Position numbers and translations under genes: made by a program. The notes below the pieces were generated by a model. It searched no databases. It was not told where the DNA came from and was given only the letters and a program-made list of their open reading frames with translations. A stretch of 64,000 bases of DNA from Gillisella taibaishanensis (GTDB taxonomy: Bacteria; Pseudomonadota; Alphaproteobacteria; Rhizobiales; Rhizobiaceae): the NCBI RefSeq assembly GCF_001938985.1, contig NZ_MKIN01000028.1, positions 1-64,000 of the forward strand, in the 5' to 3' direction. This document shows, piece by piece, positions 52,555 to 60,536 of the stretch (the first letter of the stretch is position 1; every line of letters starts with the position of its first letter).

Positions 52555-54222
52555 ATGCCTGTAATTGCTCCCGACAATCCGGTTCACGATATCAAGTGGT
52601 GGCACACCGCGACCGTTTACCAGGTCTACCCGCGCAGCTTCTGCGACTCGGATGGCGACGGCATCGGCGACATCCCCGGCATCACGTCGCGGCTGGATTA
52701 TCTGCAGCAGCTGGGCATAGACATCATCTGGCTCTCGCCCATCTACCAGTCGCCCATGGACGACAACGGCTACGATATTTCGGACTATCGTGGGGTCGCG
52801 CCGGAATTCGGGACGCTCGAGGATTTCGATCGGCTGGTGTCCAAGGCAAGGGCGCGCGGGATCGGTATCATTCTCGATCTCGTGGTCAATCACACATCGG
52901 ATGAACATCCGTGGTTCCTGCAGTCGCGCCAGAGCACCGACAACCCGTTCCGCGATTTTTACATCTGGCGCAAGCCGGCCGATAACGGCGGGCCGCCCAA
53001 TGACCTGCAATCCTCGTTCGGTGGGCCGGCCTGGACGCTGGACCCGACGACTGGCGAATATTATCTGCACCTGTTCTCGCGTCGGCAGCCCGATCTCAAC
53101 TGGGAAAACCCGAAGGTCCGCGCTGAAATCTACGCGATGATGAACTGGTGGCTGGATCGCGGAATTGCAGGTTTCCGCATGGACGTCATCGATTATATCG
53201 GCAAGCAGGTCGACCGACAGGTGGTTACGGACGGACCCCACCTCCACGACTATCTCCAGGAAATGAATGCCAGCACCTTCGGTGACCGCGACATCCTGAC
53301 GGTCGGCGAGACATGGAGCGCCACGCCGGGATCTGCGCTACTGTATTCGGGGAGGGACCGCAAGGAACTATCCATGGTATTTCAGTTCGAACATGTGACC
53401 CAGCAATGGGACGCGGTTTTCGGAAAATGGCGCCCCAAGCCGTTTGATCTCGCAGGCTTGAAGGAAGTCTTCGGCAAGTGGCAACTGGCGCTAGCAAACG
53501 ACGGCTGGAACGCGTTGTTCTGGGGCAATCACGACCTTCCCCGCGCCGTTTCCCGTTACGGCGATGCGGTCGGCTACCACAGCCAATCCGCAAAAATGCT
53601 GGCGACGGTGCTGCATCTGTTGAAAGGAACGCCCTTCGTCTATCAGGGCGAGGAGATTGGCATGACGAACATGCCGTTCACCTCGATCAATCAGTATCGC
53701 GACATAGAGACACTGAACATGTATCGGCTGCAAATGGAGGCCGGGCTGTCACCTGAAGAGTTCATCCGAGGTGCCAACGAAAGTGGGCGCGACAACGCGC
53801 GCACGCCGATGCAGTGGAGCGCCGCACCGCATGGTGGTTTTTCCTCGGGAACGCCGTGGATTGAAGTGAACCCCAATTACCTTAACGTCAATGCCGAGAC
53901 GGCGATGACCAACGAGGCTTCGATATGGAATCATTACCGCAAGCTCATCGCGCTGCGTAAAGCGCACCCGGTTGTCGTCTACGGTCACTACCAGCCGTGG
54001 CTCGAACAGCATCCGGATGTCTACGTATATACCCGCACGCTCGATGAGGTCCGGCTTATTGTTGTCGCGAGTTTCAAACCAGTGGAGATCCGTCTCAAAA
54101 TGCCGAGGGAACTCATTGCGCGCGGTGATTGCCTTATCTGGAACTACGACCCCATCGTGAGTATCGAGGCCGAGCTGGTTCTCAGACCTTATGAAGCCAT
54201 CGGCCTTCTGACCGGAACGTAA
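52555..54222 (+). CDS. GH13 alpha-glucosidase (oligo-1,6-glucosidase type)
   Basis: A 555-residue GH13 subfamily 23-like exo-glucosidase. Regions seen are VYQVYPRSFCDSDGDGIGD (start), DLVVNHTSDEHPWF, nucleophile Asp about residue 208 in GFRMDVIDYIG, acid/base Glu about 251 in VGETWSA, and the HD about 325 in GNHDLPRAVSRYGD. Near residue 365 are YQGEEIGMTNMPF and NARTPMQWSAAPHGG, typical of alpha-glucosidases. It hydrolyses short alpha-glucosides in the cytoplasm. Together with the preceding GH13 and LLM genes it may make or recycle trehalose or other compatible solutes. Confidence 0.9.
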   Translation: MPVIAPDNPVHDIKWWHTATVYQVYPRSFCDSDGDGIGDIPGITSRLDYLQQLGIDIIWLSPIYQSPMDDNGYDISDYRGVAPEFGTLEDFDRLVSKARARGIGIILDLVVNHTSDEHPWFLQSRQSTDNPFRDFYIWRKPADNGGPPNDLQSSFGGPAWTLDPTTGEYYLHLFSRRQPDLNWENPKVRAEIYAMMNWWLDRGIAGFRMDVIDYIGKQVDRQVVTDGPHLHDYLQEMNASTFGDRDILTVGETWSATPGSALLYSGRDRKELSMVFQFEHVTQQWDAVFGKWRPKPFDLAGLKEVFGKWQLALANDGWNALFWGNHDLPRAVSRYGDAVGYHSQSAKMLATVLHLLKGTPFVYQGEEIGMTNMPFTSINQYRDIETLNMYRLQMEAGLSPEEFIRGANESGRDNARTPMQWSAAPHGGFSSGTPWIEVNPNYLNVNAETAMTNEASIWNHYRKLIALRKAHPVVVYGHYQPWLEQHPDVYVYTRTLDEVRLIVVASFKPVEIRLKMPRELIARGDCLIWNYDPIVSIEAELVLRPYEAIGLLTGT

Positions 54223-54506
54223 TGAGGCGGAATTTGATGATTGCTATAGGCATCACCCGTTTAGGAGCAAAAGCGCGGCAATGCCCGTTCCTTCCGTTCG
54301 CTACATCGAAGTCTGACGGCACCCGTTCGATAGCAGCGCGCGCGACTCCGGCCTTCTGAAGCGCTTTGGTATTCACCTCGCTCATTGAACGTTTTTGCTG
54401 GCAATAGATTTACGTGTCGGGCGGAAGTCGGCATGGACCTAACGGATTTTGGCATGCAGCGCGTTCGCGAATATCCAGTGGGCGATCAAAAGGCACTTTT
54501 GGTGAT
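54223..54506. other. Intergenic stretch without a supported gene
   Basis: Short open frames on both strands (plus 54385-54663, minus 54182-54385) have no ribosome-binding site or family match. Nothing else is seen. Confidence 0.35.
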
Positions 54507-54996
54507 CTATGGTTGGAAGCTGGATAGGCCGGAGGGCAACCTTAATGAGTCTGCTAGCGGGATCCCGAATGCCCCGGAGCCTGCTCTCACGGTTATCGTT
54601 CCGAACCTCTTTGATCGACAATCCGACAAAGCTGAGCAAAGTAGACTGGGCGCGACACCGTGACGGCGAGCGGTCGAATATACCGTCTCGCCTGGTTCGA
54701 AACTCTGCTCAATGATCGTCAGCTTTTTCGGTGCCTCAGGCGCGCAGCTCACGCCGCTGGCTTCGTCCTGGCGCGGCAGCCTGGTGACCGTCAGCCCCTT
54801 TGCGCGTAGGATTTCAAAGACATCTTTCCACCCCGAGCCATCAGTCGTCCCGCCGTGCACGAGCACGACGTTGCCTGCCGGGGCTGTGGCAGATGCGACA
54901 AGCTTGTTGGGTGCTTGAGCGCTAGCGGGCCCCCTCGGCGTAGGCAAGGTCCGCAACTGACAGTGCCAGTAGGGCGGCAGCCAAAGTTCTCATCAT
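54507..54996 (-). pseudogene. Chimeric remnant: exported alpha/beta-hydrolase start fused to IS66-like orfA piece
   Basis: Reading from 54996, a signal peptide appears (MMRTLAAALLALSVADLAYA), ending in a stop within the GGGGGCCC run. In the next frame an alpha/beta-hydrolase start follows (PAGNVVLVHGGTTDGSGWKD, then VFEILRAKGLTVT). After about 54785 the sequence switches to the 55-bp repeat shared with the esterase gene. It then becomes IIEQSFEPGETVYSTARRHG, which resembles the helix-turn-helix of IS66-family orfA proteins. At least three origins are stitched together, and none of the parts is complete. Confidence 0.65.
54728..54782. repeat. Dispersed 55-bp repeat, copy 2
   Basis: Matches 18152-18206 at 51 of 55 positions in the same orientation. 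Here it bridges the hydrolase start and the IS66-like piece of the pseudogene, so it marks a recombination junction. It is not in a functional frame. Confidence 0.8.
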
Positions 54997-55072
54997 GGAA
55001 ATTCTGATACCTTCCAAACATTTAGGAGTACGCCGAGCGTCGCCTCACCGCTCCTGGGAATCCCGCTCGGGG

Positions 55073-55819
55073 TCAAACCGCCGCGACCCCGCCATCGACG
55101 AATAGCTCATGGCCGGCGACGTAACTGCTTTCACTTGACGTCAGGAACAGCACGGCATTCGCGACCTCTTCAAGGTGTGCCAGGCGTCCAAGTGGAACGC
55201 CTTTGACCACTTGTTCCTCAGCCCCCGGTGCCGCATCGAAGTAGCCACGCATCAGCCGGGTCTCTGTGGCGCCGGGAGAGACGACGTTGACGCGAATGCC
55301 GCGTTCTTTCAGATCGATAGTCCAGCTTCGTGCGAGGGAGCGGACCGCTGCCTTACTGGCGTTGTAGAGGGACTGTCCGGGATAGGCCTTTGATCCTGCG
55401 ATCGAGCCGTTGAGGACGACCACGCCCCCGTGCGTCATCAGCGGCAGTGCCTTCTGCACCGTGAAAAGCAGACCCTTCACGTTGAGACCGAAGGTCGAAT
55501 CGAAATGCGCTTCCTCGATCGCCTCAAGCGCAACGGGCTGGTGCATACCCGCATTGGCAAAGACGACATCGACCCTTCCGTGGTCACGCTCGACGCTCTT
55601 GTAGAGCGATGTGAGGTCAGCGAGGTTCGTGACATCACCTTGCACGCCGATTGCACCATGACCGATCTGGTCGACCGCCAGATCGAGCAAGTCCTGCCGC
55701 CGTGCGGTGATGTAAACCCGGGCGCCTTCTTCCGCGAAGCGCTGCGCGGATGCGAGCCCGATGCCGTCACTCCCGCCGGTGATCACTACAACCTTGTCTT
55801 CGAACCGGTTTGCCATCAT
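55073..55819 (-). CDS. SDR-family oxidoreductase under divergent TetR control
   Basis: A 248-residue short-chain dehydrogenase of the classical type. The cofactor motif is TGGSDGIG (residues 14-21), the NAG motif lies in VFANAGMHQP, and the catalytic Ser in VVLNGSIAGSKAYPG precedes YNASK. GHELFVDGG is the C-terminal family signature. The start is ATG 55819, with an AAGGA site; the frame is open 19 codons further but would cross the operators. It is divergent from a TetR gene with twin palindromes between, so it is almost certainly repressed by it. Such pairs often reduce or oxidise xenobiotic carbonyls. Confidence 0.9.
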   Translation of the reverse strand: MMANRFEDKVVVITGGSDGIGLASAQRFAEEGARVYITARRQDLLDLAVDQIGHGAIGVQGDVTNLADLTSLYKSVERDHGRVDVVFANAGMHQPVALEAIEEAHFDSTFGLNVKGLLFTVQKALPLMTHGGVVVLNGSIAGSKAYPGQSLYNASKAAVRSLARSWTIDLKERGIRVNVVSPGATETRLMRGYFDAAPGAEEQVVKGVPLGRLAHLEEVANAVLFLTSSESSYVAGHELFVDGGVAAV

Positions 55820-55836
55820 ATAATCCTTCGCATAAA

Positions 55837-55875
55837 TGGAGAATGTCTCCAAATTCAATATGGAGAAACTCTCCA
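55837..55875. promoter_or_regulatory. Twin TGGAGA-N3-TCTCCA operators
   Basis: Two perfect inverted repeats, TGGAGAATGTCTCCA at 55837-55851 and TGGAGAAACTCTCCA at 55861-55875. They share the arms TGGAGA/TCTCCA around a 3-base centre, and the centres are 24 bases apart. They lie between the divergent SDR and TetR genes, 18 and 23 bases from the two starts. This is the classic layout of a TetR-family operator pair controlling both genes. Confidence 0.85.
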
Positions 55876-55897
55876 CTTAGCAAGCCATGGAGTAAAA

Positions 55898-56449
55898 ATG
55901 TCTGAAGTTGGTCTACGCGCCGACGCGGAACGAAACCGCCAACGCATTCTCGTGGCGGCGGAGGAGCTGTTTCTGGAACGGGGGGCTACTGTCTCTCTGG
56001 ACGAAGTAGCCAAGCGCGCCAAGGTTGGGGCGGGCACGCTTTACCGCCGGTTTCCGACGCGAGAGGCGCTCCTGGCGGCTGCGAGCGACGAACGCTTCAC
56101 GTCGGTTGCCGAGGCGAGCCGCGCACGCGATGCGGATTATAAGCCCGGGGAGGCGCTATGCCAATTTCTGGAGGAGCTCGCGCTGAACACGAGTGTCTAC
56201 CAAAGCCTTGCCGCTTCGCTGGGGACTGTCATCCAACACGGAACGCCTGGCTGTAACGCGATTACCGAGGAGGGGCATAGACTGCTCCAGCGCGCCAAGG
56301 AAGCCGGGGTCGTGCGTAAAGACATAAGATTTGACGACATTGTCTGTGTTGTGAGTGCAATCGCCATCGCGGTTGAAAAGGACAGCGAGCCAGCGCCGCG
56401 TGTTGCCCATCTGGTGGATGTGCTCTTTAATGGTATGCGGGTGCTTTGA
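55898..56449 (+). CDS. TetR-family repressor
   Basis: A 183-residue TetR-type regulator. The N-terminal HTH is RNRQRILVAAEELFLERGATVSLDEVAKRAKVGAGTLYRRFPTREALL (about residues 11-58), followed by an all-helical ligand domain. In this subgroup KVGAGTLYRRFPTREAL is the usual recognition region. It is divergent from an SDR gene, with twin perfect palindromes in front, so it probably represses both. The ligand is likely a small aromatic or aldehyde, unproven. Length and composition are normal. Confidence 0.9.
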   Translation: MSEVGLRADAERNRQRILVAAEELFLERGATVSLDEVAKRAKVGAGTLYRRFPTREALLAAASDERFTSVAEASRARDADYKPGEALCQFLEELALNTSVYQSLAASLGTVIQHGTPGCNAITEEGHRLLQRAKEAGVVRKDIRFDDIVCVVSAIAIAVEKDSEPAPRVAHLVDVLFNGMRVL

Positions 56450-56859
56450 GATATCCAATGACACTTGAAATCCGATTTTGCGGGTTTCGCACGCGGGCCC
56501 GGTTCTGTAGATCGACCCGGCACTAGAGTTCGCGCCAGCGTTGTCACCCCGTTACCTGATTGTCTCCAGGACGCTTGAGGCTTTGCGCAACCGCGGATTG
56601 GAACCACTCATCATCTTACCCTAGAGGCGGACCGTCAGGTATTCACCCATCTCAGAGAACTTTAGGTTGGTTTCGCAATGTCTGCTTCGGGCCGAATTCG
56701 GACGACGGCAGTCGAACCTTCAACGTCTGCTCTCGCTTCTCGGCATCGCTACTTGGGACTTGTCAGCTCCGGTCCCCTTCCGGACACTTCATATAGACCA
56801 AATGCTTGATCTGCTTCGTTTATCTGCCGGCTTGCACCCGATGTTACGGCGGGTCGTGG
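56450..56859. other. Relic region after the TetR gene
   Basis: About 400 bases with no real gene. Near 56851-56870 a stretch GGGTCGTGGGTTCACATCCC resembles a tRNA T-arm but has no other arms. The following bases carry the tail of an NTF2-like gene. Confidence 0.35.
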
Positions 56860-56978
56860 GTTCACATCCCTTCAAAATCTACAACACGACCTGGTTCGAC
56901 ATGTGGCGCATCAAAGATGGGAAGGCGGCAAAGCACTGGGACCCCGCGTTGCTCAACGAGGCGCCCGACTTGCGCTGA
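56860..56978 (+). pseudogene. NTF2/SnoaL-like protein, C-terminal fragment
   Basis: The last 39 residues of an NTF2-superfamily protein, ending at 56978. They include HPFKIYNTTWFDMWRIKDGK and AAKHWDPALLNE. The aromatic DMWR(I/V)KDGK...HWD signature is characteristic of SnoaL-like nuclear-transport-factor-2 proteins. The first two thirds are missing, so it is a dead fragment at a rearrangement point. Confidence 0.7.
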
Positions 56979-57014
56979 TTGTACGGGAGACGAGAATGGC
57001 GCCTGTTGACGTCG

Positions 57015-57041
57015 CTCTTGCCCGCCGGCTGCGGGCAAGAG
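57015..57041. terminator. Long perfect hairpin (11-bp stem)
   Basis: CTCTTGCCCGC at 57015-57025 pairs perfectly with GCGGGCAAGAG at 57031-57041 around a 5-base loop. No T-tract is evident on either side, so it may be a terminator of the Rho-assisted kind, an RNA-stability element, or a transposon-related palindrome. Confidence 0.45.
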
Positions 57042-57219
57042 GGTGACGCCTTGGTGTGTCGAACCACATGTTCCGCCTAATTGCTGACCATTCCACTCCA
57101 TCGCAGGAATCGCTGCCCGGCTGTGGATCGCAGGTCCCCATAGACGACCGGCATCTGTCGAGAGGCGCGCATCTATTTCTTGCGCTGTTCGACAGTCTGC
57201 ATCAAGGCAACTTCCTGCT

Positions 57220-57393
57220 CTAACCCCGCCTGCCGGTTCTCAAGGCTTGCCATACGCTGAACCTCACATCCGCTTCGCTGTGCGCGATCATGGTGTTAAT
57301 CGCATTTCCGCCGCCTCCGCCAACGCCGATAACGGCAATCTCGGCGCCCAGGAACTCACTCCACGCGATGGCGTTGGTTTTGGCGTCATGCCT
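57220..57393 (-). pseudogene. FtsZ-like N-terminal scrap
   Basis: Directly after the fabF stop, and in the same frame, the minus strand reads GAEIAVIGVGGGGGNAINTM and continues with RFSVWQALRTGRRG to a stop at 57220. The GVGGGGGNA(I/V)N motif is the GTP-binding N-terminal glycine loop of FtsZ (normally GVGGGGGNAVNNMI). Only about 40 residues remain, without GTPase motifs. It is a stray fragment beside an unrelated gene. Confidence 0.55.
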
Positions 57394-58662
57394 TCAGGCG
57401 CCCCAGCGCCGGAATATTGCACTAGCATTCACACCGCCGAACCCGAAGCCATTGCTGATTGCGAATTCCATGGGGTGTGGTCTTGCTTTGTTGGCGACGA
57501 AATCGATGCCATTACCGGCGGGATCGGGAGAATTTAGGTTCAGCGTCGGGGGCGCCACCTGATCTCGTAGAGCGAGGATGGTGAAGACCGCTTCGAGGCC
57601 TCCGGCTGCTCCGAGAAGGTGACCGGTTGCGGATTTAGTGCCGCTGACGGCTATGCCGCCTTGCGTTCCAAACAGCGACTTGATCGCTTCAATTTCTCCA
57701 CGATCACCAAGCTGTGTCGATGTCGCATGGGCATTCAGATGCTGAATGTCAGACGGCACAATTCCTGCCTGTCGGATGGCAATCTGCATCGCTCTGGCGG
57801 CCCCCGATCCGTCTTCCGGGCCGGACGTGACATGATGGGCATCTGCCGTGGTGCCATAGCCGACCAGCTCCGCTAACGGTGTCGCGCCACGCGCCAGCGC
57901 ATGGCTAAGTGCTTCGATGACGAGAATGCCGGCGCCTTCGCCCATCACGAAGCCGTCTCGCATCATGTCGAAGGGGCGAGAGGCAGCGGCCGGCTTGTCG
58001 GCGTAACCGGTGGACAATGCCCGAGCTGCCGCGAACCCGCCAAGGCTCACGATGTTCATGCAGGCTTCCGTTCCACCGCAAACGGCAATATCGACTTCGT
58101 TCGCTCCGATCATGCGGGCCGCGTCACCGATGGCCTGAACCCCCGCCGCGCAGGCGGTTACCGGCGCGCCAAGCGGGCCCTTCAGCCCGTGGCGGATAGA
58201 CACCTGGCCCGCTGCAAGGTTGACGAGGAAGGACGGAATGGTGAATGGAGACAGGCGCCGGGGGCCTTTATCATCAACGGTCCGGACGGCCTCGGTGATC
58301 GCCGGGAAACCACCGATCCCCGAGGCGATGATTGTTGCCGTTCTCTGGCGGTCCGCTTCTGAGGCGGGTCTCCATCCGGCCTGTGCGAGGGCCTCGTCTG
58401 CTGCCGCGAGTGCGAACAGAATGAAGCGATCCACCTTGCGCTGATCCTTGAGGGACAGGATGCGGTCTGCATCGAAACCAGCCTCTGGATCCTCTTGGAT
58501 CGTCGGGACGACACCGCCAACCTTTGACGGCAGATCACCGACCATGTCGTGGGGCAGACGACGAAGGCCGGATTGACCGGCGAGAAGGCGGCTCCAGGAA
58601 CTCTCAACGCTGGCGCCGAGCGGACTGACGGCACCCATTCCCGTGACAACAATACGACGCAT
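57394..58662 (-). CDS. fabF: FabF/KasA-type beta-ketoacyl-ACP synthase II
   Basis: A 422-residue condensing enzyme. The active Cys lies in VTACAAGVQAIGDA (about residue 170), and the two His are in LNAHATSTQLGD (about 309) and KSATGHLLGAAGG (about 345), the full Cys-His-His triad of KAS II. The N-terminal RRIVVTGMGAVSPLG is typical. It adds malonyl-ACP units to acyl-ACPs in fatty-acid or polyketide synthesis. An isolated accessory copy without acpP or fabG near is unusual; in rhizobia such copies can help specialised lipids. An ACP partner elsewhere is needed. It is on the minus strand, 70 bases after the TetR stop. Confidence 0.92.
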   Translation of the reverse strand: MRRIVVTGMGAVSPLGASVESSWSRLLAGQSGLRRLPHDMVGDLPSKVGGVVPTIQEDPEAGFDADRILSLKDQRKVDRFILFALAAADEALAQAGWRPASEADRQRTATIIASGIGGFPAITEAVRTVDDKGPRRLSPFTIPSFLVNLAAGQVSIRHGLKGPLGAPVTACAAGVQAIGDAARMIGANEVDIAVCGGTEACMNIVSLGGFAAARALSTGYADKPAAASRPFDMMRDGFVMGEGAGILVIEALSHALARGATPLAELVGYGTTADAHHVTSGPEDGSGAARAMQIAIRQAGIVPSDIQHLNAHATSTQLGDRGEIEAIKSLFGTQGGIAVSGTKSATGHLLGAAGGLEAVFTILALRDQVAPPTLNLNSPDPAGNGIDFVANKARPHPMEFAISNGFGFGGVNASAIFRRWGA

Positions 58663-58738
58663 GACAACTCCATCGCCGGGATTCGCGGTCGCGCGGATGC
58701 CGGACGTTCAAAGCGTAAAAAAGGAAAGCAGGAGGCCG

Positions 58739-59329
58739 CTACGCGACAGTCTCTGCGGATGCCAGGCTTCTGGCTTCCGTAGCCGCCGCTTCCAAGAGAC
58801 TGGTGGCAAGTGTCTCATCCGTTGCGATACGCGACAGTGTCACAGCCCCAACCATGAGGGCGAGCATGATCTGCGCTTTTTGCACCTTGATCTCTCTGCT
58901 GTCCGAGGCCGGCAGAAGATCCTCCAGGATCTGCAGGTGAGCCTTGATCCCGTCCTCAAACGGTTTACGCACATCCTCGCTTTGGCGTGCGGCATCGGAG
59001 CCGAGCGACACCAGGGGGCAGCCATCGCCCGTGTCGCCGCGATGGCCGGTCGAGAGATAGAGGTCAATAACACCCTGCATCGGGTCAGTGCTCGATGCCG
59101 CGGCAGAGGACCATCGGCGCGTCGCGCTCTCCATCGCTCGCTGCGACGCCAGTGCTGCAAGATCATCTTTCGACTTGAACTGCTTATAGAAGCCGCCTTG
59201 TGTGAGGCCTGCTCCTTTCATCAAGTCCTTAAGTCCGATCCCATCGAATCCATGCTCGCGAAAGAGCCGGCTCGCGACGTTGATGACTGTCTCCCGATTA
59301 GCTTCGGCTTGGGCTCGGCTCACTCTCAT
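58739..59329 (-). CDS. TetR-family regulator divergent from RND efflux genes
   Basis: A 196-residue TetR-type regulator. The HTH is ANRETVINVASRLFREHGFDGIGLKDLMKGAGLTQGGFYKQFKSKDDL (about residues 9-55), and the C-terminal domain resembles the LmrA/YxaF-like group (GCPLVSLGSDAARQ near residue 105). It is divergent from the RND genes, so it probably represses the pump. The start used is ATG 59329, with GGAG upstream; the alternative ATG at 59341 overlaps the same site. It may also act on fabF, which is next on its strand. Confidence 0.9.
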   Translation of the reverse strand: MRVSRAQAEANRETVINVASRLFREHGFDGIGLKDLMKGAGLTQGGFYKQFKSKDDLAALASQRAMESATRRWSSAAASSTDPMQGVIDLYLSTGHRGDTGDGCPLVSLGSDAARQSEDVRKPFEDGIKAHLQILEDLLPASDSREIKVQKAQIMLALMVGAVTLSRIATDETLATSLLEAAATEARSLASAETVA

Positions 59330-59341
59330 GACGGTCTCCAT

Positions 59342-59426
59342 TTAGATTTTAATTGACATCTATAATATTTTTAGAGTTAAAGTGCAATCTATAAATTGGG
59401 GTGCTCCCGTCAAGAAGGTTGGTGTC
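59342..59426. promoter_or_regulatory. TetR/RND intergenic control region
   Basis: A very AT-rich region between divergent starts. It contains the direct repeat ATCTATAA at 59358-59365 and 59387-59394 and TTAGAT at 59342-59347, which is a partial inverted copy. TTGACA at 59353-59358 is a possible -35 for the efflux genes, but a good -10 is not obvious. The repeats are candidate TetR operators. Confidence 0.45.
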
Positions 59427-60536
59427 ATGAAACGAAAATTCCCGCTTGCAACGGTCACGCTGGCGGCCCTTGCCGGCGTTGCGGCTGTCATTGTTCTCCT
59501 CCAGCCAGCAACTCATGAAGTCGATGCTGCCGACCCTCGGACCTTCCCGCCGCTCGTCAGCCTGGCAATTGTCAAAACTCCCGAAGCAGCCAACAGAACG
59601 TTCACCGGGACTGTGGCGGCCAAGGTGCAGAGCGATCTTGGATTCCGGGTGCCCGGCAAAATCGTTGAACGACTCGTCAGTGTGGGCGAGCAGGTGAAGG
59701 CCGGTCAGCCTTTGCTGCGCATCGACAGCAACGACCTCAGCCTGTCCCTCACAGCCAAACGCAACACTGTCATTGCCGCGCACGCAACGTTTGTTCAGGT
59801 GCAAGCGGATGAGAAGCGTTTCGCCGCTCTGGTCAAATCCAATGCGGCCTCCACCCAGCAGTACGAAAGAGCGAAGGCAGCCCTCGATACTGCGGCGGCG
59901 CAACTGTCTGCAGCCAAGGCCGATGCGACAGTCGCTGAAAACGAAGTGACCTATGCCGTGCTACTGGCCGATGCCGATGGCACGATCGTCGAGACTCTCG
60001 CAGAACCCGGTCAGGTGGTCTCCGCGGGACAGCCGGTCATACGGCTTGCGAAGGCCGATCCGCGTGAGGCATTGGTCTGGATGCCCGAGACCATGAGACC
60101 TGCCATTGGTACGGTCGCGCGCGCCAAGATCTATGGCCAAACCGGACAGGAAACGGCGGTCTTGCGGCAGATTTCTGATGCCGCTGATCAGCAGACACGC
60201 ACTTATGAGACGCGCTGGGTCCTGCAAGGGGCCGCCGCGGCCGCACCTTTGGGTGCTACGGTGACGATCGGCGTCGAAAACAGCACCCATTCACACTATG
60301 CCGAGGTGCCGCTCGGCGCCGTACTTGACGATGGGATCCGAACGGGTATCTGGGTCTTTAATGACAAGACCTCCACGGTTCATTTCCGCCCGATCGCGGT
60401 TGAACGGATCGGTGATGAGACGGCCTTTATCACTGATGTCAGATCCGGTGAAAGGGTCGTAGCTCTCGGAGCCCATCTGCTTCAGGACGGCGCTAGCGTG
60501 CGTACCGAAGTCGAAAAGGCGGAGGCCGCAAACTGA
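59427..60536 (+). CDS. RND efflux periplasmic adaptor (MFP) protein
   Basis: A 369-residue membrane-fusion protein. A hydrophobic N-terminal segment (FPLATVTLAALAGVAAVIVLL) acts as a signal anchor; no lipobox Cys follows. The lipoyl/barrel domain starts at FRVPGKIVERLVSVGEQVKAGQPLL, then a coiled-coil hairpin (VQADEKRFAALVKSNAASTQQYERAKAALDTAAAQLSAAKADATVA, about residues 128-173) and the beta-barrel with DGTIVETLAEPGQVV. It links the RND pump to an outer-membrane channel that is not encoded nearby. The stop overlaps the pump start (TGATG). Confidence 0.9.
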   Translation: MKRKFPLATVTLAALAGVAAVIVLLQPATHEVDAADPRTFPPLVSLAIVKTPEAANRTFTGTVAAKVQSDLGFRVPGKIVERLVSVGEQVKAGQPLLRIDSNDLSLSLTAKRNTVIAAHATFVQVQADEKRFAALVKSNAASTQQYERAKAALDTAAAQLSAAKADATVAENEVTYAVLLADADGTIVETLAEPGQVVSAGQPVIRLAKADPREALVWMPETMRPAIGTVARAKIYGQTGQETAVLRQISDAADQQTRTYETRWVLQGAAAAAPLGATVTIGVENSTHSHYAEVPLGAVLDDGIRTGIWVFNDKTSTVHFRPIAVERIGDETAFITDVRSGERVVALGAHLLQDGASVRTEVEKAEAAN

